From Natranaeroarchaeum aerophilus (GTDB lineage: Archaea > Halobacteriota > Halobacteria > Halobacteriales > Natronoarchaeaceae), in assembly GCF_023638055.1 (NCBI RefSeq), contig NZ_JAKRVY010000007.1, forward strand, positions 144,532-208,531: 64,000 nt of DNA, in the 5' to 3' direction. The translations under genes and the position numbers were made by a program. Shown piece after piece: positions 50,193-59,260 of the stretch. Each line of letters begins with the position of its first letter. Within the stretch, counting starts at the first letter, position 1. The notes below the pieces were generated by a model, which was not told where the DNA came from, searched no databases, and saw only the letters and a list, made by a program, of their open reading frames with translations.

Positions 50193-50840
50193 CTACCGCG
50201 CGTCTTCGACTGCAGCAACGAGCGCTTCCGCGTTCTCGGTGAGTACGTCGTACTCGCCTGCTTCGATCGCTTCGTCGTCGATCAGCGAGCCCCCAGCGCC
50301 GACCGCGCAGGCACCGGCCTCGATAAACTCACCGGCGTTGTCCGGACCGATGCCGCCGGTCGGGACGATCGGGATCTGGCCGAGTGGACCCTTGATACTG
50401 CCCAGGTAGCTCGCGCCGAGATCCGAGGCGGGAAACAGCTTCACGAGATCTGCGCCGGTTTCGTAGGCTTCGATCGCTTCGGTGGGAGTGGCGACGCCCG
50501 GCGCAACGACCGCACCGTAACGGTTGCAGGTCTCGACGACATCCTCGTGAAAGCTCGGGCAGACGACGAACTCCGCACCGGCGAGGAGGGCAGACCGGGC
50601 CGTTTCGGCGTCGAGCACCGTCCCGGCACCGATGAGGACGTCCTCGCGATCCTCGTATGCCGCCGCGAGATCACCGATCATGTCGATCGCGCCCGGCGTG
50701 TCGGCGGTGACCTCGAGCGTCGTCACGCCGCCCTCGATCAGGGCCTCGGCCACCTGTTCGACATCCGCTTCGTCGACGCCGCGCAGCACCGCGATTACTC
50801 CGCTATCGACTAGCTGTTGCATGTCCTCGTGCGTGGTCAT
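50193..50840 (-). CDS. KDPG/KHG aldolase (class I, Eda type)
   Basis: A 215-residue enzyme with the Eda fold: VIAVLRGVDEADVEQVAEAL, LEVTADTPGAIDMI (catalytic Glu), IGAGTVLDAETARSALLAGAEFVVCP, and the Schiff-base lysine in DLVKLFPASDLG. It splits 2-keto-3-deoxy-6-phosphogluconate into pyruvate and glyceraldehyde-3-phosphate in the semi-phosphorylated Entner-Doudoroff route. The GfcR-type regulator lies 0.7 kb away and in Haloferax controls such enzymes. All expected residues are present. Confidence 0.9.
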   Translation of the reverse strand: MTTHEDMQQLVDSGVIAVLRGVDEADVEQVAEALIEGGVTTLEVTADTPGAIDMIGDLAAAYEDREDVLIGAGTVLDAETARSALLAGAEFVVCPSFHEDVVETCNRYGAVVAPGVATPTEAIEAYETGADLVKLFPASDLGASYLGSIKGPLGQIPIVPTGGIGPDNAGEFIEAGACAVGAGGSLIDDEAIEAGEYDVLTENAEALVAAVEDAR

Positions 50841-50999
50841 GGCAGGCAGTTCTCGACCTGATGGGATAACTGCTTTTCTTTGCTTCGTCCCCGATTGTTC
50901 CTTTCGGTAAGGTGCGAAAGAAGGAAACGAAAGGCCATATAAGCCGTGGGGCCGTAGATACAGGTAACCGAGCGGCCGTCGTACCCCCTCGACACAATC

Positions 51000-51587
51000 A
51001 TGTCAACAGACAATTCCAGCCACGTTTATCGGCTCCACTCGACACTGGAACTGCCACTCGAAGACGTCCACGACTTCTTCGACGACCCATCACTGCCCGA
51101 CGGTATCGATGACGTAGATATCACCCGTCGCAACAATACGCTCATTCTGAAAGCCGTGGCGACCGACAAGTCGCTGAGCAAGTACACGCCGACGGCACAG
51201 CTGAAAGCGAGTGTGACCGAAAACCGCGTGTACGAAGAACCCGAAGAGGTACGTCGACGAAAAAGCGGTCCACAGTGGGGCGACGAAGAAGAAGACGAAC
51301 CCGAGTCCGAACTCGTCGAGTTCGCGGCGTTCAAGGGCGACCGCGAGACCGTTCTGCAGAACACGACCCTGCAGTACGAGATGTTCCAGGTACTCTGTGA
51401 GATCGCCAAAGAGTCCGAAAAGGGGACGCTCACTGCGATCACCGAACGGGACGGCGACCTCGAAGCGACGCGAATCGTCGATGGCGACCCCCGCCCGAGT
51501 TCGATCGAAGTCGTCGAGGGTGCGGGCGACAACGACTCGAACGGCGGCGGCGTCAACTGGCGGGATAACAAGTTTATTAGCGAGTGA
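51000..51587 (+). CDS. Conserved haloarchaeal protein of unknown function
   Basis: A 195-residue soluble, acidic protein, MSTDNSSHVYRLHSTLELPL, with alternating strands and helices (residues 8-75, then 110-165), and an acidic middle (DEEEDEPESELVEF). No catalytic motif seen. A TATA-like CATATAA at 50936-50942 lies about 58 bases upstream. It seems a core haloarchaeal protein by its codon use, but I cannot name the family. Confidence 0.65.
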   Translation: MSTDNSSHVYRLHSTLELPLEDVHDFFDDPSLPDGIDDVDITRRNNTLILKAVATDKSLSKYTPTAQLKASVTENRVYEEPEEVRRRKSGPQWGDEEEDEPESELVEFAAFKGDRETVLQNTTLQYEMFQVLCEIAKESEKGTLTAITERDGDLEATRIVDGDPRPSSIEVVEGAGDNDSNGGGVNWRDNKFISE

Positions 51588-51957
51588 GTGTGCGGTGAAC
51601 CGCCCCGGGGCCAAACCCCGACGCACTCGGCCTGCTCTGCCTGTCGATTCAGGTGTCGTTATTTCGCGATCGATCTGTGTCTGTTAGGGCCTGTTGAAGC
51701 CTTGACATCCTCCCCGCGCTGAAGAGCGAGGCTTTCGCCTCGATGTTCTGTAATTGTGGTTGTCGGGTCGTATATCGGGGCGAAAATGGCACTCAACACT
51801 TTTTTCGGCCGGGATTTCGATCCTTCCGAGGCAAACTAATCATCTCCAACAGGTTCTACCTCGGACGACAGAGATCGATAAGTACAGCTCCTCTATATAT
51901 CACTCCAGAACGAGCACGCACATATTTGTTCTCTCCGGATAAAGTACACTATGAAGC
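51588..51957. other. Intergenic region with IS-end remnant and dhaK promoter
   Basis: 370 bases without a convincing gene. Contains an IS200/IS605-like end remnant (51702-51742) and AT-richer DNA towards dhaK with ATATATCACTCC (51893-51904) and ATAAAGTACAC (51940-51950). Two plus-strand frames of about 60-70 codons cross it but show no protein-like features. Confidence 0.5.
51702..51742 (+). mobile_element. Solo IS200/IS605-type end remnant
   Basis: TTGACATCCTCCCCGCGCTG followed by AAGAGCG is the text commonly found at the ends of haloarchaeal tnpB elements. A hairpin CGAGGC-TTTC-GCCTCG lies at 51727-51742. No tnpB or tnpA is attached here; the full element is at 40300-41730 with a different hairpin sequence. 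Confidence 0.45.
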
Positions 51958-52959
51958 ATGAAGAAACTCATCAACGAACCGGAAGATGTCGTCGACGAGA
52001 TGCTCGACGGAATGGTAGCGGCGTATCCCGACCGACTTCGGCGGCTCGACGATGCCGAAGTGCTCGTCCGGGCGGACGCGCCTGTCGACGGGAAGGTGGG
52101 GATCGTCTCGGGCGGGGGGAGCGGTCACGAGCCGACACACGGTGGTTTCATCGGTGACGGAATGCTCGATGGCGCAGCGGCCGGTGAGGTGTTCACGTCG
52201 CCGAGTGCGGACCAGCTCGGGTCCATGATCGAAGCGTGTGACGGCGGTGAAGGTGTCCTCGCCGTAGTGAAAAACTACGAGGGCGACGTGATGAACTTCG
52301 ATACCGCTGCGGAGATGGCCGGGATGGAGGGGGTCGATGTCTCGCAAGTCGTCGTCAACGACGATGTCGCCGTCGAGGACTCGCTGTACACGTCCGGTCG
52401 GCGCGGCGTCGCCGGGACGATCCTCGTTCACAAGGCGGCTGGTGCGAAGGCGGCCGAAGGTGCCGACCTCGACGAGGTGACGCGTGTCGCAGAGAAGGTC
52501 ATCGACAACGTCGCTACGATGGGGACGGCGCTGACCTCCTGTATCACCCCGGACAAGGGTGAGCCGACGTTTGATCTGGGCGAGGACGAGATCGAACTCG
52601 GGATCGGTATCCACGGCGAACCGGGCACCGAGCGGACCGACATCATGAGCGCCGACGAGATCACCGAGCATCTCACCGAGAACGTACTGGACGATCTCGA
52701 CCTGGAGGACGGTCAGGAGGTTGCCACGATCGTCAACGGCATGGGCGGCACGCCGCTGATGGAACTGTTCGTCGTCAACAAACGTCTACAGGAGCTGATC
52801 GACGACCACGGACTGGAGACCTGGGACGCGTGGGTGGGCGACTACATGACCTCGCTGGATATGGACGGCGCGTCAATCACCGTCTGTGCGGTCGACGACG
52901 AACTCAAAGAGTTGCTGTCAGCGCCAGCGGACACCCCGGGACTGACAGTGACGGAATAG
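51958..52959 (+). CDS. dhaK: Dihydroxyacetone kinase, DhaK subunit
   Basis: A 333-residue protein with SGGGSGHEPTHGGF (51-64) and the substrate-binding histidine in GIGIHGEPGTER (His219), which forms a hemiaminal with dihydroxyacetone. It works with DhaL and DhaM: DhaM receives a phosphoryl group, passes it via ADP on DhaL to the substrate. The three genes follow on the same strand and the DhaL-DhaM pair overlaps. Length and motifs are normal. Confidence 0.95.
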   Translation: MKKLINEPEDVVDEMLDGMVAAYPDRLRRLDDAEVLVRADAPVDGKVGIVSGGGSGHEPTHGGFIGDGMLDGAAAGEVFTSPSADQLGSMIEACDGGEGVLAVVKNYEGDVMNFDTAAEMAGMEGVDVSQVVVNDDVAVEDSLYTSGRRGVAGTILVHKAAGAKAAEGADLDEVTRVAEKVIDNVATMGTALTSCITPDKGEPTFDLGEDEIELGIGIHGEPGTERTDIMSADEITEHLTENVLDDLDLEDGQEVATIVNGMGGTPLMELFVVNKRLQELIDDHGLETWDAWVGDYMTSLDMDGASITVCAVDDELKELLSAPADTPGLTVTE

Positions 52960-53000
52960 TCGTCGCAAACGCTTTGCGGTCTCCCACCCCCTAGTTCAAT

Positions 53001-53729
53001 ATGAATGATACGGATCGACAGCGAGAGGCGGTCGCAGAGGCACTCGAAAACGTTACCGCGCGACTCGACGAAGAGAAGTCACATCTGACGGATCTGGACT
53101 CGGCGATCGGCGATGCCGACCACGGGGCAAACATGACCCGAGGGTTCAGAAAGGCAAACGAGAAAGTACAGGATATGGACGAGGCCGATCCCGCAGAGCT
53201 GGTGAAGACGATCGGCGTCACGCTCGTCTCGGAGGTCGGCGGCGCGTCCGGTCCGCTCTACGGCGGCTCGATCATGTCTGCAAGCCAGGAGTTCTCCGAG
53301 GAGGGGATTACCGCAGAGACTAGCGTCGCCTTCGCCGAGGCGTATCTGGAGAAGGTACAGGATCGCGGCGGCGCGGAGATCGGATCGAAGACGATGGTCG
53401 ACGCGCTTACGCCTGCCGTCCACACCTACAAGAAGTCGATCGAGACTGACGATCTAGAGCCCCTCGAAGCGCTGGCGAAGGCGGTCGACGCCGCCGAGCG
53501 GGGCGTCGAGTTCACCACGCCGATCCGCGCCAGGAAGGGACGGGCGTCCTATCTTGGCTGGCGGTCAGTCGGCCATCAGGACCCCGGTGCAACGTCAACA
53601 CTGTACATCATGGAGGAGCTGCTCGCCACCGCACAGACGTATCTCAACGGTGAGGTCGAGGCGACTGCCGAAGCCGAGGAAGCACCCGAAGAGATGCCCG
53701 ACGAGGTAGCGGAGGGCGAGGACGAATGA
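53001..53729 (+). CDS. dhaL: Dihydroxyacetone kinase, DhaL (ADP-binding) subunit
   Basis: A 242-residue protein; LTDLDSAIGDADHGANM carries the Mg-binding aspartates (Asp33, Asp38, Asp40), GGASGPLYGGS the nucleotide loop, and GRASYLGWRSVGHQDPGATS the family end. The last 30 residues are an acidic tail (EAEEAPEEMPDEVAEGEDE) absent from bacterial DhaL. The start is 41 bases after dhaK and the stop overlaps dhaM by four bases. Confidence 0.94.
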   Translation: MNDTDRQREAVAEALENVTARLDEEKSHLTDLDSAIGDADHGANMTRGFRKANEKVQDMDEADPAELVKTIGVTLVSEVGGASGPLYGGSIMSASQEFSEEGITAETSVAFAEAYLEKVQDRGGAEIGSKTMVDALTPAVHTYKKSIETDDLEPLEALAKAVDAAERGVEFTTPIRARKGRASYLGWRSVGHQDPGATSTLYIMEELLATAQTYLNGEVEATAEAEEAPEEMPDEVAEGEDE

Positions 53730-54106
53730 TCGGCCTCGTTGTGGTCTCCCATAGCGCCCGCGCCGCGGAGGGGATCTGTGAGGTTGCCCAGGAGATGGCT
53801 GGCGACGCCCGGATCGAACCAGCAGGCGGCGAAGACGACGGGCTCGGTACCGACGCGGGCCGGATTCAGGAAGCGATCGATGCCGCGGACGACGGGGACG
53901 GAGTCGTCGTCCTCGTCGATCTTGGAAGCGCGGTAATGAACGCCGAGCTGGCAATCGAGATGAGCGATGCGGAGGTACGAATCGCAGACGCGCCCGTACT
54001 GGAGGGTGCTGTCAACGCTGGCGTCGAGACGACCAGCGGAAAAGCGACGCTTGACTCGGTCGTCGAACGGGCCGAAGAGGCGCGCGAGTACCGGAAACTG
54101 GACTGA
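53726..54106 (+). CDS. dhaM: DhaM-type phosphocarrier (single EIIA domain)
   Basis: A 126-residue protein, MIGLVVVSHSARAAEGICEV, with the phosphorylated His9, and VVVLVDLGSAVMNAELA typical of the EIIA-Man-like fold. In E. coli DhaM also carries HPr and EI parts; here only the first domain is present, so the phosphate must come from separate PTS proteins (EI, HPr), none of which is in the window. Overlaps dhaL by four bases. Confidence 0.92.
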   Translation: MIGLVVVSHSARAAEGICEVAQEMAGDARIEPAGGEDDGLGTDAGRIQEAIDAADDGDGVVVLVDLGSAVMNAELAIEMSDAEVRIADAPVLEGAVNAGVETTSGKATLDSVVERAEEAREYRKLD

Positions 54107-54182
54107 TCGGGGGCGGTTGCCGACACGGTGATCTCACTCCGGATCGGATACACTGATACGGCTCGGAGAAAAACGGGGAACC

Positions 54183-55388
54183 ATGACTGATTTTCGCCCA
54201 CTCCCCGACGCGGATCGCCAGCAGTTCCGTTCAATGCTCCGCTACGCGTTCACCCCGGAACGCGGTCCACTCGATGATGAGGATATCGAGAGTGGGGAGA
54301 CGGTGTTGTACGATCGGTACGGGCTGTACGACGGTGGGGAGCTCGTTAGCGGCTGTAAACTGTACACGCCGGAGGCACGCATCCGCGATGAGATTACGAC
54401 GATCGGCGGACTGGGTGCGGTCGCCACGCTCCCCGAGTTCCGGGGGAAAGGCTACGGCCGACAGTTGTGTCTGCAAGTACTCTCCGAGTATCGGAAACGA
54501 GGGATCGGGCTCGTGGCACTCTGGCCGTTTTCGACGCCGTTCTACCGACGGATGGGCTGGGGGACGGCCAACAAGGTGGCACGGTATGAACTCCCGCCGC
54601 GGGCGCTGCCGATGGCCGATACTGCCGGACGGATGCGACGGATCGACGGCGACGACTGGGAAGAGCTACGAGCGGTCGAGCGCCGAGCCAGTGGGACTCG
54701 ATCGCTGGCGCTTCGCCGGTCCGAGACCTGGTGGCGCGAGCGGACCCTCGCGAACTGGGACGGTGAGGGCGATCCGTTCTGTTACGGCTACGAGCGGGAC
54801 GGACAGCTGCAGGGATACCTCGTATATACTGTCGGAGACGACGATGAGCGGACGCTCACGGTCAGCGGGCTCGTCGCAGCAGACGAAGAGGCCTATCGTG
54901 CCCTGTTCGACTTCCTCTCGGGTCACGGCGCACAGATCGAGCGGATCGTCGGCGAGCGAGCGCTGGGAACCAACCTGCTTTCGCGAGTCGACGATCCCGC
55001 TGCCATCGACTGTACCGTCGAGGCGGGACCGATGGTCCGACTGACCGACGTCGAGGCGCTCGAAGCGATCGAATGGCCTGCGGACGAGGGAGAGTGCACG
55101 CTAGCGGTGTCTGATCCGCTCGTCGCGGACAACGAGGGCGTGTTCGAGCTGTCTGTATCAGATGGGCAAGCGAGCATCGACCGCGTCGCCGGCAGCGTGA
55201 ACGGCCAGTCCGCACAGACGGCCGACGCAAGCGTCGGGATTGGGACGCTCTCCCAGCTGGCCGTCGGTACGTACGGGCCGGATGAGGCCAAGCGTCTCGG
55301 TGACTTTCGGATCCTCAACGAGTCAGTTCGGACGCGGCTCGGGGCCGTCTTCGTCCCCCGGTCGGTCGGATTGCGGGAGTTCTTCTAG
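54183..55388 (+). CDS. Eis-family GNAT acetyltransferase
   Basis: A 401-residue protein of the Eis type: an N-terminal GNAT domain with AVATLPEFRGKGYGRQLCLQ (acetyl-CoA loop) and PFYRRMGWGTANK, a second GNAT-like part, and a C-terminal SCP2-like region ending RLGAVFVPRSVGLREFF whose carboxylate acts in catalysis in relatives. Mycobacterial Eis acetylates aminoglycosides; the archaeal substrate is unknown. Confidence 0.85.
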   Translation: MTDFRPLPDADRQQFRSMLRYAFTPERGPLDDEDIESGETVLYDRYGLYDGGELVSGCKLYTPEARIRDEITTIGGLGAVATLPEFRGKGYGRQLCLQVLSEYRKRGIGLVALWPFSTPFYRRMGWGTANKVARYELPPRALPMADTAGRMRRIDGDDWEELRAVERRASGTRSLALRRSETWWRERTLANWDGEGDPFCYGYERDGQLQGYLVYTVGDDDERTLTVSGLVAADEEAYRALFDFLSGHGAQIERIVGERALGTNLLSRVDDPAAIDCTVEAGPMVRLTDVEALEAIEWPADEGECTLAVSDPLVADNEGVFELSVSDGQASIDRVAGSVNGQSAQTADASVGIGTLSQLAVGTYGPDEAKRLGDFRILNESVRTRLGAVFVPRSVGLREFF

Positions 55389-55404
55389 CGCGTCGCCCCG
55401 GCTT

Positions 55405-56445
55405 TCAGGGTTTGACCAGCACTTTGATCGCTTCGCGCTCGTCCATCGCCCGGTAGCCCTCCGGCACGCCGTCCAGATCAACGGTCTTCGTGAATATCGG
55501 CGAAGGATCGAGCGTGCCACCAAGCACGTCGGCCATTAGCTCCTCGGCGTAGGCCCGGACCGGCGCGACGCCACCCTGTAGCGTGATGTTGTCACTGAAC
55601 AGCGAGAACACGTCGAGGCCTTCGTCGTCGACACCGTGGGGGACGCCGACGTAGCCGACCGTCCCACCGGGGCGACAGACCTCGATCGCGGTGTCCATCG
55701 CCGACGCCGCACCCACACATTCCAGCACGTGGTTCGTGCCGCCGTAGGTCAGCTCCTTGGCGCGCTCGACTGCCTCGTCCCCGCGGGCGGCGACCGTCTC
55801 GGTCGCACCGAACGCCTCGGCCAGCGCGAGCCGGTCCTCGTGATGGCCCATCGCGACGATCCGTTCGGCACCGAGTCGGCGGGCCGCGAGGACGCCACAG
55901 AGCCCGACCGCGCCGTCGCCGATGACGACGCAGGTATCGCCTGCCTCGACGCCCGCACTCACCGCGGCGTGGTGGCCGGTTCCCATCACGTCGGTAAGCG
56001 GGAGCAGCGCTTCGAGCGTGTCCTCGTCGTCGGCGTGTCGATCCGGGACCCGGACGAGCGTGCCGTCGGCCTGCGGGACGCGGATCTGCTCTCCCTGACA
56101 GCCGCCGTTCTCGCCGCCCCAGGAGTCCCCGTTCGCACAGGAGGTGTGCAGGCCTTTCCGACAGAACTCGCAGTAGCCACAGCTGATGACGAACGGTGCA
56201 AAAACTCGGTCGCCGACGTCGACCGAGGTGACGTCCTCGCCGACCGCCTCGACGAGCCCCATCGGTTCGTGGCCGACCCGTGATCCTGCTTCGCGGTCGC
56301 TCTCGCCACGGTAGAACCAGAGGTCGGAGCCACAGATCGCCGTGTGTGTCACGCGGACGATCGCATCGGTCGGCGACTCGACTGTGACGTCCGGTACCTC
56401 CTCGACAGTGATCTCGCGGGGTTCCTGATAGATAGCTGCGCGCAT
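55405..56445 (-). CDS. Zinc-dependent alcohol dehydrogenase
   Basis: A 346-residue medium-chain dehydrogenase starting MRAAIYQEPREITVEE. Catalytic zinc: ICGSDLWFYRG and VGHEPMG; structural zinc: CGYCEFCRKGLHTSC (four Cys); Rossmann motif VIGDGAVGLCGVLAARRLG. Dependence is probably on NAD(P); the substrate could be an alcohol, polyol or S-hydroxymethyl-thiol. The long open frame to 56655 is a shadow over the divergent region. Confidence 0.9.
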   Translation of the reverse strand: MRAAIYQEPREITVEEVPDVTVESPTDAIVRVTHTAICGSDLWFYRGESDREAGSRVGHEPMGLVEAVGEDVTSVDVGDRVFAPFVISCGYCEFCRKGLHTSCANGDSWGGENGGCQGEQIRVPQADGTLVRVPDRHADDEDTLEALLPLTDVMGTGHHAAVSAGVEAGDTCVVIGDGAVGLCGVLAARRLGAERIVAMGHHEDRLALAEAFGATETVAARGDEAVERAKELTYGGTNHVLECVGAASAMDTAIEVCRPGGTVGYVGVPHGVDDEGLDVFSLFSDNITLQGGVAPVRAYAEELMADVLGGTLDPSPIFTKTVDLDGVPEGYRAMDEREAIKVLVKP

Positions 56446-56568
56446 GCTCGGATGTTGGTGCGGCCAGTGAAAACGGTTTGTTCCGGAGCAAGCTACTGGG
56501 TCGACGTGCGCGTGACGATTGGCTACTGCCCGCCAAAGAGTGATGTCCGTCCCGACCCTCACTGGGAT

Positions 56569-57165
56569 ATGGACCGGAACGCGATCAGGCGGGCGTGGGA
56601 CGAGATCGCGAAGACGTACGCGAACCGGCGAAACCCCTCGGGATCGGACGCGCAACTGATCGGCGATTTGGTCGAAGGCTGTTCCGACGATCCGCTGGTC
56701 GTCGATATCGGCTGTGGCGACGGCGCGCGGACGCTTGCAAACCTGCCAGCGGACTCCATCGGCGTTGATATCTCCCGGGCGGGGCTCTCACTGGCGACAG
56801 AGACCGTCCCGGACGCCCGGCTCGTGCAGGGAGATATGGAGACGCTCCCGATCGAAAAGAGCGTCGCCGACGCGATCACCGCGTACCACGCCGTCTTTCA
56901 CGTCCCGCGGGGGTCACATCCTGCGGTGTATGAGGAGTTCGCCCGCATCCTCCGGCCCGGTGGGCTGCTCCTGATGACGCTTCCGGCTGGTCGCTTCGAG
57001 ACGGTACGGCGCGGCTGGATGGACGGGACGATGTTTTTTTCCGCACCGGGGCGAGATCGGACGCTCGATCAGCTTCGGGCGGCGGGCTTCGAGGACGTTC
57101 GGACCACGACCGCTGACGATCCGCTTGGAAGTGCGACGGAGTTCGTCTTCGCGACCCGATCGTGA
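56569..57165 (+). CDS. Class I SAM-dependent methyltransferase
   Basis: A 198-residue protein starting MDRNAIRRAWDEIAKTYANR, with motif I VVDIGCGDGARTL, acidic loop GVDISRAGL, VQGDMETLP and the post-I segment EFARILRPGGLLLMTLPAG. Typical UbiE/COQ5-like small methyltransferase; substrate unknown. The similar layout of the archaeal Trm9-like branch is possible. Followed by Cry-DASH 71 bases on, same strand. Confidence 0.86.
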   Translation: MDRNAIRRAWDEIAKTYANRRNPSGSDAQLIGDLVEGCSDDPLVVDIGCGDGARTLANLPADSIGVDISRAGLSLATETVPDARLVQGDMETLPIEKSVADAITAYHAVFHVPRGSHPAVYEEFARILRPGGLLLMTLPAGRFETVRRGWMDGTMFFSAPGRDRTLDQLRAAGFEDVRTTTADDPLGSATEFVFATRS

Positions 57166-57236
57166 CGATGATCGATCCCCCATACTGATGACCCCTCCGG
57201 CAATCGATATTTACCGCCGGCGTCGCTATACTGTGT

Positions 57237-58670
57237 ATGGAAACCGCTGTCGTCTGGTTCCGCGACGATCTGCGCGTCGAGGACAACCTGACACTGGCAG
57301 ATGCTGTGAGCGCAGCCGAAACCGTGGTTCCGCTCTACGTGTTCGATCCGCGCCGTCGCCGAGAAAGCCAGTACGGCCCCGACAAGATGGGAAGCCACAG
57401 AGGACAGTTTCGGCGCGAGAGCGTCGACGATCTCCGGGAGTCCCTGCAGGATCGCGGTGGCGAACTGGTTGTCCGCGAGGGACTCGTCGAGGATGTCGTG
57501 CCCTCGGTCGTCGAGGGGGTTGACGCCGACGCCGTCTTCGCTCAGACAAAGCCGGCGACCGAGGAGGTCGAGCGCGAGCACGCGGTTCGTGACGCACTCC
57601 CCGGGACCGTCGACTTCCAGCGCCGGTTCACGCACACGCTGCACCATCTCAACGACCTTCCGACGCCGTACGATCGTATCGACGATACGTTCACGCCGTG
57701 GCGAAAGGAGGTCGAGCAGGGTGCATCGGTACGCGACCCCGTTCCCGCACCCGAACGCGTCTCGACGCCCCAGGTCGACCCCGGGGTGATCCCCTCGCTC
57801 GACGACCTCGGCTTCGATACCCCACCCCACGACGACCGCTCCGTGCTTCCGTTTGAGGGCGGGGAGACCGCCGGACAGGACCGCCTCCAGCACTATCTCT
57901 GGGAGGCCGACCGACTCCGGGAGTACAAATCGACGCGCAACGGGATGCTTGGCCCGGACTACTCCTCGAAGTTCTCGCCGTGGCTCGCCGCGGGCTGTCT
58001 CTCGCCACGGTGGATCCACCGCGAGGTGAAGCGGTACGAGGACGAACGGGTCTCGAACGAGGACACGTACTGGCTGCTGTTCGAACTGCGCTGGCGGGAC
58101 TTTTTCCAGTTCCAGTTCCTCAAACACGGCGGAAACTTCTTTACGCCGACCGGAATCCGCAATGTCGAGCGGGAGTGGAAACACGACCGTGCCGCGTTCC
58201 GGCAGTGGGCCGCAGGTGAGACTGGAGTTCCCTTCATCGACGCCAACATGCGCGAACTGAACGAGACGGGATACATGTCGAACCGGGGGCGACAGAACGT
58301 CGCCTCCTTTCTCGTCGACGCGCTGGGCATCGATTGGCGCTGGGGCGCGGCGTACTTCGAAGAACGGCTGATCGATTACGATGTCGCCTCGAACTGGGGG
58401 AACTGGGCGTATCAGGCGGGCGTCGGCAACGACTCGCGCGACGGCTTCTTTAACGTCCTGTCACAGGCCGAACGCTACGACGGCGACGCCGAGTACGTCC
58501 ACACGTGGCTTCCGGAACTGCAGGCGTTGCCAACCGAGTACGCCCACCGCCCGTGGCGGATGGATGCCGACGAGGAATCGTCGTACGACGTGGTTCTGGG
58601 TGTCGACTACTCCGAGCCGATGATCGACGTAGAAGCGCGGTTCGTGGAACTACAGGAGACGAGATACTGA
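57237..58670 (+). CDS. Cryptochrome DASH (photolyase family)
   Basis: A 477-residue flavoprotein: antenna domain (AVVWFRDDLRVEDNLTLADA, VPLYVFDPR) and FAD domain with FELRWRDFFQFQFLKHGG, TGVPFIDANMRELNETGYMSNRGRQNVASFLVDALGIDWRWGAA and DVASNWGNWAYQAGVGNDSRDG, diagnostic of the DASH branch. It repairs single-stranded cyclobutane dimers or signals light. A leaderless-type start is likely at 57237. Haloarchaea often carry one photolyase and one or two cryptochromes. Confidence 0.94.
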   Translation: METAVVWFRDDLRVEDNLTLADAVSAAETVVPLYVFDPRRRRESQYGPDKMGSHRGQFRRESVDDLRESLQDRGGELVVREGLVEDVVPSVVEGVDADAVFAQTKPATEEVEREHAVRDALPGTVDFQRRFTHTLHHLNDLPTPYDRIDDTFTPWRKEVEQGASVRDPVPAPERVSTPQVDPGVIPSLDDLGFDTPPHDDRSVLPFEGGETAGQDRLQHYLWEADRLREYKSTRNGMLGPDYSSKFSPWLAAGCLSPRWIHREVKRYEDERVSNEDTYWLLFELRWRDFFQFQFLKHGGNFFTPTGIRNVEREWKHDRAAFRQWAAGETGVPFIDANMRELNETGYMSNRGRQNVASFLVDALGIDWRWGAAYFEERLIDYDVASNWGNWAYQAGVGNDSRDGFFNVLSQAERYDGDAEYVHTWLPELQALPTEYAHRPWRMDADEESSYDVVLGVDYSEPMIDVEARFVELQETRY

Positions 58671-58747
58671 ACAAAAGCGTGCACGGGTGAACAGACTCAT
58701 ACGTTAGTTTCAATCTACTTTCATAGTGATTTAACAGCCACTTGCTT

Positions 58748-59218
58748 ATGGGTACCAACACAGTGGCTGTACGTACTGACGACGACTCAGGACGTGTGCT
58801 AATCTCTAGCACCCGACAACTGCTCTTGCCGACGAACCCGTCGTATCTCGGTGAGTTCGACCTCCAGACCGAACGTCACAGAGTAACCTGTGCGACCGGC
58901 GAGTACGAGGTGGGACAGTGGCGCGGCGTTCGGATCGGGGCGCTGCTCTCACGCGTCGAGGCGGACGAAGGATCGACGCATCTGCTGGTTACCGGGGACG
59001 ACGGCTACCGGGCCTGCATTTCGATGACGGCAGCACACGACGCGCTGCTGGCTGTAGCACGTGAGGACGAACAGGGGGACGGACGACTTCCCAGATTTGT
59101 CGGCGACGCGATCGACGGTGCGGAGTCAGTGGCGAGCGTTGAACGGATCGAAACGCTTCATCTCGACCCAGCCGAAGACGCCAGCGAGTACACCGGCCAT
59201 CCCACGGCCGACGTCTGA
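58748..59218 (+). CDS. Small molybdopterin-oxidoreductase-like domain protein
   Basis: A 156-residue protein from ATG 58748. The segment LGEFDLQTERHRVTCATGEYEVGQWRGVRIGALLSRVEADEG (in parts) resembles the conserved region of the oxidoreductase molybdopterin-binding domain (sulfite-oxidase-like), but the N-terminal half with the conserved Cys ligand region is too short, so it may only be the fold without cofactor. Function is unclear. Follows Cry-DASH, same strand, 78 bases. Confidence 0.55.
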   Translation: MGTNTVAVRTDDDSGRVLISSTRQLLLPTNPSYLGEFDLQTERHRVTCATGEYEVGQWRGVRIGALLSRVEADEGSTHLLVTGDDGYRACISMTAAHDALLAVAREDEQGDGRLPRFVGDAIDGAESVASVERIETLHLDPAEDASEYTGHPTADV

Positions 59219-59260
59219 GGGTGCCGACGCCGTTTTCTATCGTGAAGACTGATCCCGTGT

